Under the pieces are notes generated by a model that was not told the origin of the DNA, did not search any database, and saw only the letters and a program-made list of their open reading frames with translations. A program made the position numbers and the translations under genes. This document shows positions 14,969-25,543 of a DNA stretch of 38,542 nucleotides, in pieces. Source of the stretch: an uncultured Fodinibius sp. (GTDB lineage Bacteria > Bacteroidota > Rhodothermia > Balneolales > Balneolaceae); NCBI GenBank assembly GCA_913057775.1, contig CAJXOG010000013.1, positions 1-38,542 on the forward strand. The letters run 5' to 3'. Within the stretch, counting starts at the first letter, position 1. Each line of letters begins with the position of its first letter.

Positions 14969-17280
14969 TGAGCAATTCAGATCACGATGGTGACATGGAT
15001 CGTTATTTCAACGATCCCGATTATCGAAAAAAAAAGGCCCAGGAACGCAACGGCGATAACAACAATAGTTCATCGTCTGATAATAACGGAATTTCAAAAA
15101 AATTACTTCGTTGGGCCGGAGCAGCTGCAGGTGTTATCATATTGGCAGCTACCGGATTTACCCTTTACCTGTACCAGGGCATCCCTTCTATCGAGCAGCT
15201 CGAAAATCCCCAAACGGCCGTTGCTTCAGAGTTAAAAAGCCGTGATGGCGTAGTATTAGATCGCTACTATACCGAAAATCGTACGCACGTTCCCATTGAA
15301 AAAATATCCCCCCATGTAGTTGACGCTCTTATTGCCACCGAAGATCACCGCTTTTACAATCACTGGGGCATCGATATGATACGTACTCTGGCTATTCCAT
15401 GGCACTTAATAAATGGACGTATTCAAGGCGGATCTACTCTTACACAGCAGCTGGCCCGAAATCTCTATAAAAAAATTGGCCGAGAGTTTTCTGTTGTCCG
15501 AAAACTGCGGGAAATGATTACAGCCGTTCAAATTGAACACAACTATACCAAGCGCGAAATTATTGAGATGTATCTCAATACGGTAGAATTTCCCAACAGT
15601 GCTTTTGGTATAGAGTCTGCAGCACAAACTCATTACGGTAAAAATGCAGGTGACTTAACAATTTCTGAAGCGGCTACGTTAGTAGGTTCGCTACAGATGG
15701 TATATTTATACAATCCTCGCCTCTATCCTGATAACGCCAAAAGTCGACGCAACACGGTCTTATTTCAGCTTAATAAGCGAGGATTTATCAGCGATGCGGT
15801 ATACGATAAATTACGACAAGAACCTATCGTACTTAACTATCAGCCGCCATCAAAAGCCGGACAGGAGAACCGTTATTTTGGGCAGTATGTGCGTCAACAA
15901 GTAGATCCGTGGCTAAAAGAAAATGGGTATAATCTAAACACCGACGGATTAACCATTTATACGACTATTGATTCTCGGTTGCAGCGCTATGCAGAACGCG
16001 CACTGCGGACGAAGTTGGATTCTCTGCAAGCTATTTATGAAGATGAGTGGACGAGTCCCAACGGTGAATACATGGATGAGTTCTGGGAAAAGTATCCCTC
16101 CTTTTTGCGTGAATTTATCCGCGATACAGATCGCTATAAAAATGCTTTCTCGAAGTATGATACTGACCAGGAATCGGTCGTTTTCGATACGCTGATGGCT
16201 GATTCTGCTTTTGTTGATTCTGTAAAACATGCTAAAACACGTCTCGAAGCCGGTTTTGTAGGGATTGATCCCAATAACGGGAATGTTTTAGCCTGGGTGG
16301 GCGGGTCCAATTACGGCAATGTCCAATACGATCACGTTTATCAATCCCGAAGGCAAGCCGGTTCTACCTTTAAACCTTTTGTTTATACTGTAGCAATCGA
16401 CAATGGCTACAAGCCCTATCACAAATTCTCAAAATATCCCAGTGTATTTTATGATCGATCGGGTGATGCATGGAAACCTAAAGATCCTGAAGTTCCTTCG
16501 GGACCCGAAATGGTGCCCTTGCGTCAAGCCTTAGCCCGTAGCTTAAATAACGTTACTATTCGGCTTTTACCGGAGCTGGCCGGAGCTCCAGGCACCAATA
16601 AATTAGAAGAATTGGAACCTGCCGCACGTAAAATAAAACAGATGGCTTCCAATCTCGGTATTGATATGTCGAATACCGCTGCCTATCCTTCTATCGCACT
16701 TGGAACAGCAGAAGTTTCTCTGCTTGAGATGGTTAGCGCATATACGACCTATGCCAACCAGGGAGTTCACATTGATCCCATTGCCGTTACGCGTATTGAA
16801 GACAAAGAAGGTAACGTCATCAAGGAATACCATCCCGATTACCAACAAGAGGTTATTAGTCCCGAAACCGCGTATATGATGGTGGATATGATGCGGGGCG
16901 TTATTCGTGGTGGTGAGGATTATTATGGAACAGGAGTACGTCTACGTAATGTTTATGGGGTTCGTCAAGATGTGGCCGGCAAAACCGGAACTACCCAAAA
17001 TAGTGCTGATAACTGGTTTATGGCCATGATGCCACATATCACGATGGGGGCTTGGGTTGGTGGAGAGAATAGAATGATCCGCTTTCCTCAGGATACATAT
17101 ATTGGTCAGGGAGCGCGTTCTGCACTTCCCATTGTCGGTAAGTTTATCAACTTGGCTTCATCGGATTCCAAGGCACCATGGAGCTACGATGCATTTGAAT
17201 CGCCACCCGGTTTTGTGATGCCACAAGATCCCGATAGTACCGAAAATAATGAAACCGGCACCGGACGCATCGGTTGGTAA
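14968..17280 (+). CDS. Class A penicillin-binding protein (PBP1A-type)
   Basis: Bifunctional peptidoglycan synthase: polymerises lipid II and cross-links stem peptides on the outer face of the inner membrane. The 770-residue protein has a charged, Asn/Ser-rich cytoplasmic N-terminus (1-45) and one membrane helix (about 48-70). A glycosyltransferase domain follows, with catalytic Glu125 in ATEDHRFYNHWG and GGSTLTQQLARN. The transpeptidase domain has Ser466 in AGSTFKP, SLN (525-527) and KTGTT (672-676). The C-terminus is short and acidic. The start codon overlaps the preceding stop (TAATG). Confidence 0.95.
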   Translation: MSNSDHDGDMDRYFNDPDYRKKKAQERNGDNNNSSSSDNNGISKKLLRWAGAAAGVIILAATGFTLYLYQGIPSIEQLENPQTAVASELKSRDGVVLDRYYTENRTHVPIEKISPHVVDALIATEDHRFYNHWGIDMIRTLAIPWHLINGRIQGGSTLTQQLARNLYKKIGREFSVVRKLREMITAVQIEHNYTKREIIEMYLNTVEFPNSAFGIESAAQTHYGKNAGDLTISEAATLVGSLQMVYLYNPRLYPDNAKSRRNTVLFQLNKRGFISDAVYDKLRQEPIVLNYQPPSKAGQENRYFGQYVRQQVDPWLKENGYNLNTDGLTIYTTIDSRLQRYAERALRTKLDSLQAIYEDEWTSPNGEYMDEFWEKYPSFLREFIRDTDRYKNAFSKYDTDQESVVFDTLMADSAFVDSVKHAKTRLEAGFVGIDPNNGNVLAWVGGSNYGNVQYDHVYQSRRQAGSTFKPFVYTVAIDNGYKPYHKFSKYPSVFYDRSGDAWKPKDPEVPSGPEMVPLRQALARSLNNVTIRLLPELAGAPGTNKLEELEPAARKIKQMASNLGIDMSNTAAYPSIALGTAEVSLLEMVSAYTTYANQGVHIDPIAVTRIEDKEGNVIKEYHPDYQQEVISPETAYMMVDMMRGVIRGGEDYYGTGVRLRNVYGVRQDVAGKTGTTQNSADNWFMAMMPHITMGAWVGGENRMIRFPQDTYIGQGARSALPIVGKFINLASSDSKAPWSYDAFESPPGFVMPQDPDSTENNETGTGRIGW

Positions 17281-17317
17281 TTTATTAGCTTCTGTTTGAA
17301 ATATACTTTCATTTTAT

Positions 17318-18401
17318 ATGGCAATTAATATCTCGGACTATTTTTCCGAACAGGAGATCTCTGATCTTGCTAGAGAAGCCAACCGTTCTGATAATTTAGA
17401 AAGGCTAACATCATCTGCCTTAGATACTATCAAGGAAAAGAACCTTCTGGATCTTTTTGTCCCTAAGCAATATGGCGGATTCCAACATGATTTACCCGAA
17501 GCCCTGCCCTGGCTTGAGGCAACCTCCTGGATTGACGGTAGCCTGGGATGGACGCTCCTCAGGTGCCGGACTTTTTGGGGCGTTCATGGTACCAGAATTT
17601 GCTCGTTCTGTTTTCAACCAAAAGAATACATTTATTGCCGGCTCTGGATTTCCGGGTGGAAAAGCTAAAAAAACAAACTCTGGTTTTCTTATAGATGGAT
17701 CATGGAAATACGCTTCCGGTATAGATCATGCTACTTTGATCACCGCAACCTGCTATGTAACAAAAGATGGAAAGATACGACAAAAAGAAGATGCTCCCGT
17801 TACCAAGGCCATAGCCTGTTATCCAGATGAAATCGAAATACAAAAAAGGTGGAATAGTTATGGACTCAAAGCTACGGGAAGTCACGATTTTGAGGTGCGG
17901 GATGTACAGATTCCTGAGAAACGAACGTTTACTATTTCGCCGGATTCCGTTCATGTAGATGGACTGCTCTACCAGTATCCATTTGAAGCATTTGCGCACT
18001 GTACGCTGGCCATTTCAATGCTCGGAATAGCGAGGCGTTTTATGGATGAAGCTAAACAAATATTGCTGTCCAAAAATGATATTTCTGAAGTTACCGGACT
18101 TCCAAAATCATTGCGGACAAAAGTCAAATACTCAAATTTAAAATTTGATAATGCAAAAGAGGTCGTTTATAAAACTGTAGAACAATCATGGAAGGAACTG
18201 CAAAAATCTGGGGATCTTGACGATGACCGTGCCAATGAGGTATCTGCTCAATCTCGACGATCATGCCAAACGGCTCTCCATTGTGCACAAAGCCTCTATC
18301 CTCTTTTAGGAATGGCAGTCATCAACCCCGATTCCGCTATAAATAGATGTTGGCGTGATTTACATACCGCTAGTCAACATATGTTTCTAAGGCCTCAATA
18401 A
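17318..18401 (+). pseudogene. Acyl-CoA-dehydrogenase-family flavoprotein, frameshifted
   Basis: Two overlapping frames together give one protein of about 360 residues. The first (from the ATG at 17318) supplies the N-terminal helices, with LFVPKQYGGF and the SWIDGSLGWT segment. The match then leaves this frame near 17555-17559, where one extra base is present, and continues as SGAGLFGAFMVPEFA in the second frame to the TAA at 18399-18401. The rest includes a middle beta-domain (GSWKYASGIDHA; GLKATGSHDFEVRDV) and a C-terminal helical domain ending near RDLHTASQHMF. This architecture matches acyl-CoA dehydrogenase-like flavin monooxygenases and related oxidoreductases. No substrate can be assigned. 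Codon-by-codon quality on both sides is good, so the break is either recent or a sequencing error. Confidence 0.8.
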
Positions 18402-18421
18402 TAAATTAATCAAAAATAGAA

Positions 18422-18449
18422 AAGGCGACCCCTAAATAGAGATCGCCTT
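18422..18449 (-). terminator. Intrinsic terminator after atpC (convergent region)
   Basis: AAGGCGA (18422-18428) pairs with TCGCCTT (18443-18449) around a 14-base loop. On the minus strand the stem is followed by TTCTATTTTTG, a good T-rich tail, 25 bases after the atpC stop. On the plus strand it is followed by an A-run, so it should mainly stop transcription coming from atpD-atpC. Confidence 0.75.
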
Positions 18450-18473
18450 AAAAAATTATCAAAATAGTAAGAA

Positions 18474-18893
18474 CTACTGGGTATTTATCCCTATGTCAAT
18501 CGATAATTTGATTCGGTTTTTGGCACGTTTAAGTGCCTTTTGTGCCCGATCTTTATCGATCGATTTATTGTCAGACTCAAGACGCTCAACGGCCCGTTCT
18601 TTTGCTTGCTTTGCTCGCTCAACATCGATTTCCTCAACCGGTTCAGCAGCTTCAGCTAATAGCGTAAGCTTATTATCGACAACTTCTACAAAACCTCCGG
18701 TTACGGAAAAAGATTGTTCCCCGCCGGCTGCTTTTCGAACCAGTATTTCCCCGATTTCAAGCGAAGAAATAATATTGGCGTGAAGCGTCTTAACTTCAAA
18801 ACTCCCCATCTCTCCGGGGACTCGAACTCCGGTTACTTCATCATCAAAGATTGAACCTTCCGGAGTTAATATTTGAGCACTAAAGGTGTTCAT
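18474..18893 (-). CDS. atpC: ATP synthase F1 epsilon subunit
   Basis: Part of the rotor stalk of F1F0 ATP synthase and a regulator of ATP hydrolysis. The 139-residue protein starts FSAQILTPEGSIFDDEV and contains the beta-sandwich core with VPGEMGSFEVKTLHANIIS and FSVTGGFVEV, then a C-terminal helical hairpin rich in Lys/Arg/Glu. It follows atpD by 17 bases. The remaining F1F0 genes are not in this window, an arrangement typical of Bacteroidota-type genomes, where atpD-atpC are separate. Confidence 0.95.
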   Translation of the reverse strand: MNTFSAQILTPEGSIFDDEVTGVRVPGEMGSFEVKTLHANIISSLEIGEILVRKAAGGEQSFSVTGGFVEVVDNKLTLLAEAAEPVEEIDVERAKQAKERAVERLESDNKSIDKDRAQKALKRAKNRIKLSIDIGINTQ

Positions 18894-18910
18894 TGGTTAC
18901 ATACCTCTTA

Positions 18911-20701
<1,791 letters not shown>

Positions 20702-22372
20702 ATGTTTCTCCGATTTCTTACATTTCTTAAAATATCGTTGGCAGCAAATAATTTTACCCCGAATAACATTGTTATGAAAAACAATGATCAAGAAAGCACC
20801 TCATTAATTTGGAAGCCATTAACCTTTGATATTCTACTTTCGCGTTATTCACTGTCGAATATGCGTGTTTGGGGAATGTTGGCAATGTGGGTTATTGCCA
20901 TTGCCGGAACACTATATGCTACGATTACTCTACTGCCTAGTGAGTGGATGTCATTATCAAATAGCCGTACCGACATCATTAAGTTTTTCGTTTTTAATCC
21001 CGCATTAATTTTAGGCCTATTATTATTTTTCTGGTTTGGTTTTGAGTGGGGATTTATTCCCATCTTTTTGTGCTCGTTCATTATAGCATTTCATTCGAGC
21101 ATGCCTTGGGGTTGGGCGCTCGTTTTTGCGATTGCATTTGTGTTAGGCGTAGCTATCTGTGCAATGGCATACCAGGGGTTCAATGTCGCCTACGATCTGC
21201 GCAGCTTAAAGAGTATTGCGTTCTTTATTTCCATCATGTTTATCGCCTCAATAGGAAGTTCTCTTGGGTCTTTTATCTGGAGTTTCAGCCATCAACTTTC
21301 CGCTTCTCAAACCCTGATGATATGGAAGAGCTGGTGGAGCGGTTCTTTTATTCAGGCAATCTTAATAACAGGTCCCCTACTTTGGCTATTTACCCCGGCA
21401 GTCGAACGTTTAAAAAGTCGTCTTTTTTCGCTGCCTAATCGGTCCCAATTGTCTTTAAAATGGGTGTCCGGAGCAGTTTCCTCAATTACAGGTGCACTTG
21501 CCTTATTTATTTTTTCCGGAAAATACCTTGGCAAACTTAGAGTTGAAGAGGTAATGACGGAACAGAAAACAGCTACTGTTATTGATGTAGTTAATGCTCT
21601 TGAGTCATTCGAGATTATATCGTGGATATCAATCGGCATTATTGTAGTAACGGGATATGGTGCTTTTAAACTTATTGGAGGATGGAATCAGCAGCTAACA
21701 TCGGAAGTGGAAAATAGAACACGTCAGCTTCATGAAAGTCAGGAAAAATTACAGGTTTCATTAGATGAAAAGAAAATTCTCCTAAAAGAAATTCATCACC
21801 GCGTTAAAAACAATATGGCACTGGTAAGTGCTTTGCTGGAATTGCAGGAACAAACCTCCCCACAAAATGGGAATAATGGCACATTCAAAACCGCACGGGC
21901 GCGAATCAAGTCGATGGCACTGGCTCATGAAGCTCTTTACCAAAATGAGTCGTTCTCTAATATCAGTATGAAAGAATATATCCAGCGTATTGGTAATCTT
22001 ACCCATCGATCATTTGTCAATAAAAATACTGACATCGAACTCAAGTTCAACTTGGATGATGCCCGACTGGAAATGTCAAAGTCAATACCGCTTGGTCTGG
22101 TGATCAACGAAATTTTGATCAATGCTCATAAACATGCATTTGATGGCAGGTCTGATGGTTTTATTGAGCTCGGGAGCACGGTTAAAAATAATAAAATAAA
22201 TATTTATATCCGTGATAATGGCGTGGGACTTCCCAAAGATCCGAAAGAGATTAAAACAAAGTCATTGGGAATGACACTGATTAAAAAGTTTTCCAAACAG
22301 CTTAAAGCTGACCTATCTATCGAAAGTGACCAAGATGAGGGAACAACGTTTAGCTTAGCATTTCAAAATTAG
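20702..22372 (+). CDS. Membrane sensor histidine kinase (HisKA_2 type, MASE1-like N-terminus)
   Basis: A 556-residue kinase. The first 340 residues hold about eight hydrophobic helices (for example 60-82, 96-112, 116-135, 170-195), resembling a MASE1-type integral membrane sensor. A coiled-coil linker (about 340-360) leads to the HisKA_2 motif EIHHRVKNN with His365-His366. A HATPase_c domain follows, with N-box ILINAHKHA, G1 DNGVGLP and a late SLGMTLIKK. It should sense a membrane or envelope signal and autophosphorylate in the cytoplasm. No response regulator lies next to it, so it is an orphan here. The start could be the ATG at 20774 (MKNNDQE) rather than 20702, since the first 24 residues look less conserved. 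Confidence 0.88.
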   Translation: MFLRFLTFLKISLAANNFTPNNIVMKNNDQESTSLIWKPLTFDILLSRYSLSNMRVWGMLAMWVIAIAGTLYATITLLPSEWMSLSNSRTDIIKFFVFNPALILGLLLFFWFGFEWGFIPIFLCSFIIAFHSSMPWGWALVFAIAFVLGVAICAMAYQGFNVAYDLRSLKSIAFFISIMFIASIGSSLGSFIWSFSHQLSASQTLMIWKSWWSGSFIQAILITGPLLWLFTPAVERLKSRLFSLPNRSQLSLKWVSGAVSSITGALALFIFSGKYLGKLRVEEVMTEQKTATVIDVVNALESFEIISWISIGIIVVTGYGAFKLIGGWNQQLTSEVENRTRQLHESQEKLQVSLDEKKILLKEIHHRVKNNMALVSALLELQEQTSPQNGNNGTFKTARARIKSMALAHEALYQNESFSNISMKEYIQRIGNLTHRSFVNKNTDIELKFNLDDARLEMSKSIPLGLVINEILINAHKHAFDGRSDGFIELGSTVKNNKINIYIRDNGVGLPKDPKEIKTKSLGMTLIKKFSKQLKADLSIESDQDEGTTFSLAFQN

Positions 22373-22464
22373 GCTCCTCTTACGCTCTTCGCTCTATATT
22401 GCCTGTAAGTATTATAATCGTTAATTAATAGATCTAACGGTTATGATTATAAGCCACATGAAAG

Positions 22465-22875
22465 ATGGATTTTCTATTCAACTATAGTTTCGAAATTGCT
22501 TTCGGAACCTTTCTTATTATGTGGCTGATCTATCGCCAAAATGGTACTTGGCAGCAATCGATAACGGCTCATTATCAAAATAGACGGGTCATCCAGAAAG
22601 ATTATAAAGAGGTCTTTCGAGCAGCTATTGACACCTTAAATTATTGTGGATTTACCATCGATAAGAAAAATTACCGGGAGAGATATATAACAGCCCGGGC
22701 ATCATGGACGATGAAGTCATTTGGTGAATACATAACCATCAAAATGAAAAACAATGACCAAAAAAACCATGTTGCTTTCCACTCCAGATGTAAATTAGAA
22801 ACCCAACTTTTTGACTGGGGCAAGAACAAGCAAAATGCTCAAAAATTTTTTAAAATACTTGACAAATTAGTGTAG
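22465..22875 (+). CDS. Hypothetical membrane-anchored small protein
   Basis: A 136-residue protein I cannot assign to a family. Residues 6-22 form one hydrophobic segment, probably a membrane anchor, and the rest is a soluble, basic domain. That domain has a Cys-Gly-Phe at about 60 and repeats an alternating pattern (ITARASWTMKSFGEYITIKM) that would suit beta-strands. The C-terminus is a Lys-rich helix. The composition and the steady codon use suggest a real gene. It follows the histidine kinase by 92 bases and could be co-transcribed with it, although no terminator was seen in between. Confidence 0.6.
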   Translation: MDFLFNYSFEIAFGTFLIMWLIYRQNGTWQQSITAHYQNRRVIQKDYKEVFRAAIDTLNYCGFTIDKKNYRERYITARASWTMKSFGEYITIKMKNNDQKNHVAFHSRCKLETQLFDWGKNKQNAQKFFKILDKLV

Positions 22876-23127
22876 TTCCCGGTGGTAATACTTTTTTTGC
22901 ATCTGTATGCTTACACTTGTTTTGTTTAATCTCTGCCCATTTAAAAACTAATTACCTGTAGAATTCCATCATATCCGAACATCTATTAAAAGATGTAATT
23001 ATTAGGACTCTATGGAACAACTTGATTAAAAAGTTAGTTCTTTAAAGACAAAACTAAAGCTTTCATTTTTAAGTTTTCGTACTAGCTTACACAATTACTT
23101 ATTTATTAAAATTCAAGTAACCTAATT

Positions 23128-23976
23128 ATGAACAAGCTAACACTAGGTAAATCATTATTTCATTACTTTTTTACGGTATTAATATTTTTAGGATTTACTT
23201 TTACCTCTGCATCACACATTGCAGCTCAGGATCTGGATGTCCCTTATGTACCCACCCCCGAAAACGTAGTTGAACGCATGCTCGATATTACCAATGTAAA
23301 ATCCAGCGATTATGTTATTGACTTAGGATCCGGAGACGGGCGCATCGTAATTGCGGCCGCAAAACGTGGAGCCAGTGGACACGGTATCGATCTTGATCCT
23401 GAGCGTATAGCTGAAGCCCGCGAAAATGCCAGCAGCGAAGGCGTTGACGATCAAATAATGTTCATGGAGGGAAATATTTTTGATACTGATTTTAGTGAAG
23501 CTTCTGTAATAACAATGTATCTGTTACCCTCAGTAAACAAAAAATTACGACCCGAACTAATAGAAAAACTGCAACCCGGCACTCAAGTTGTTTCGCACAG
23601 TTTTGATATGGGAAGCTGGAAAGCAGATAAGAAAGTAGTGGTGAAAAACGATGGAAGAAGCCACGACATTTATTACTGGGTAATACCCGCCCAAGCAGAA
23701 GGAGCATGGTCATGGAGTTATAATGACACCGATTTTAATATGACAGTCAACCAGCGATTTCAGGAAGTTTCTGTCAAAATCACCGATAACACCGACACCT
23801 TTTTTGATATCCATAAAGCCGAGCTAAAAGGAAAGCGGCTTACCGTACGGGCATCAAATGGAGATCAAAATTATATATTTAGCGGACGCGTTGAAGGAGA
23901 TAAGGTTTATGGGATGATGCAGCACCATAACGGCCAGGAAAAGAATTTTTCTCAATGGTCAGCAACAAAGGAATAA
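23128..23976 (+). CDS. Class I SAM-dependent methyltransferase-like protein with a signal peptide
   Basis: A 282-residue protein with an unusual build. Residues 1-33 look like a signal peptide: a basic start, a hydrophobic core (11-26) and small residues before Gln34. The next 150 residues resemble a Rossmann methyltransferase: motif I VIDLGSGDGR (63-72), acidic GIDLDPERI (86-94) and MEGNIFD (113-119). A C-terminal domain of about 90 residues (from about 190) is beta-rich with Trp and Gly (WSWSYND; VYGMMQHH). SAM is not normally available outside the cytoplasm. The signal may therefore be a membrane anchor facing the cytoplasm, or the catalytic fold may be reused for another purpose. The target is unknown. 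Confidence 0.75.
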   Translation: MNKLTLGKSLFHYFFTVLIFLGFTFTSASHIAAQDLDVPYVPTPENVVERMLDITNVKSSDYVIDLGSGDGRIVIAAAKRGASGHGIDLDPERIAEARENASSEGVDDQIMFMEGNIFDTDFSEASVITMYLLPSVNKKLRPELIEKLQPGTQVVSHSFDMGSWKADKKVVVKNDGRSHDIYYWVIPAQAEGAWSWSYNDTDFNMTVNQRFQEVSVKITDNTDTFFDIHKAELKGKRLTVRASNGDQNYIFSGRVEGDKVYGMMQHHNGQEKNFSQWSATKE

Positions 23977-24022
23977 TTTCTTTTATTTCTCTCTATCTTA
24001 ATAAAAGTTTGGTCTTCGCTGC

Positions 24023-25336
24023 ATGAACACATCCGATTCGGGTTCACCGCTTAAAGTCTTTACAAACCTTAGCGCTATAGCCGTCATTGTTGGCATTGTG
24101 GTTGGTATCGGAATATTTCGACTGCCTTCCATTGTAGCACAAAATGCCTCAACCGAACTTCATTATATCGGTTTCTGGATAGCAGGGGGCCTCATATCTA
24201 TAATCGGGGCACTTTGCTATGCCGAAATTGCAACAAAGAAACCCGACGCCGGCGGGGAATACTATTTTCTTACCGAAGCCTATGGATCGTCCATAGGCTT
24301 TTTGTTTTCATGGGGGCGCATGACGGTCATCCAAACAGGATCCATTGCATTGGCCGCTTTTATCCTGGGCGATTATGCATCCACTATTTACGATCTGGGA
24401 ACATACAGCTCATCTATTTATGCCGGCATTACCGTTGTCGGGTTAACCGGATTAAATATATGGGGAACGCATCCTGCCAAGAATGCTCAAAACGGCATGA
24501 CAACTCTTATTGTAGGAATTTTACTGCTCTGCGGACTTGCCGGCGTTATCACCGGCGGTGAAGTTACCCCCCAAACAGGCTCATCAGTTAATAGCTCGGC
24601 CGGTGCAGCTATGATCTTTGTCCTGCTCACCTACGGTGGTTGGAACGAGGGCGTTTATCTTTCGGCCGAACTAAAGGATGTCCGCCAAAACATGTCTAAG
24701 GTGCTACTTATTGGATTAGCTGTAATTACCATTCTATATGTACTCATCAACAGTGCTTACCTTCAGGTGCTTGGGCTCGAACAGCTCCGTACATCCGAAA
24801 CAATAGGTGTAGATCTTACCAATAGTATTTTTGGATCCGAGGGAGCCTTTATTATGGCCACTATTGTCATCATTTCTGCACTCTCAACCGCCAATGCAAC
24901 CATTATTACCGGTGCACGAACCAACTATGCACTGGGACGCGACTTTGATGCCCTGGGATGGATTGGCAAATGGAATCCCAATTATAATTCGCCCATTAAC
25001 GCTTTGTTGGTACAGGGAGGCATAAGTCTCGGACTGGTTTTTTTAGGAGCATTTACCAAGGAGGCTGTTTCCACGATGGTCGATTATACAGCCCCGGTTT
25101 TCTGGTTTTTTATCCTCCTTACCACTATTACGCTATTTCTTTTCCGAAGAGAAGAACCTTCTGGTGATACATTTAAAGTACCGCTATATCCACTTACACC
25201 AATCCTGTTTATCATATGTTGCTCATATCTTTTGTATTCAAGTGTAATGTTTACCGGATGGGGAGCGATGGTAGGGATAGCAATTTTAGCAGTTGGACTT
25301 CCCGTTTACTATTGGGCACAGAATAAATCAAATTAG
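24023..25336 (+). CDS. APC-family amino acid permease
   Basis: Inner-membrane transporter of 437 residues with about 12 hydrophobic helices. The first helix has the unwound Gly-rich VVGIGIFRLP (about 22-31), the substrate/ion site of the APC superfamily. Other marks are YAEIATKKPDAGGEYYFL in the TM2-TM3 loop and the NATIITGARTNYALGRD segment further on. The substrate cannot be told from sequence by eye, but L-type amino acid or serine/threonine exchangers are close in layout. It begins 46 bases after the methyltransferase-like gene and has a long gap after it. Confidence 0.88.
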   Translation: MNTSDSGSPLKVFTNLSAIAVIVGIVVGIGIFRLPSIVAQNASTELHYIGFWIAGGLISIIGALCYAEIATKKPDAGGEYYFLTEAYGSSIGFLFSWGRMTVIQTGSIALAAFILGDYASTIYDLGTYSSSIYAGITVVGLTGLNIWGTHPAKNAQNGMTTLIVGILLLCGLAGVITGGEVTPQTGSSVNSSAGAAMIFVLLTYGGWNEGVYLSAELKDVRQNMSKVLLIGLAVITILYVLINSAYLQVLGLEQLRTSETIGVDLTNSIFGSEGAFIMATIVIISALSTANATIITGARTNYALGRDFDALGWIGKWNPNYNSPINALLVQGGISLGLVFLGAFTKEAVSTMVDYTAPVFWFFILLTTITLFLFRREEPSGDTFKVPLYPLTPILFIICCSYLLYSSVMFTGWGAMVGIAILAVGLPVYYWAQNKSN

Positions 25337-25543
25337 GAAATCCCAAAACCCGGCTAATATAATCCATTCTCTATTAGCAACTCCCATGCTAAAATCGTAT
25401 TTTTGGCAACCTGAGAAACCACGTAATTTATTCGTTTAGAACAAGAATAAGTGAACAAAATGATTGTTACACTGTGTGGATGTGGTTTGCTGGATTTTAG
25501 GATTGATTATCACCGGAAAGTTTAACTCTAAACAGATATTGCA

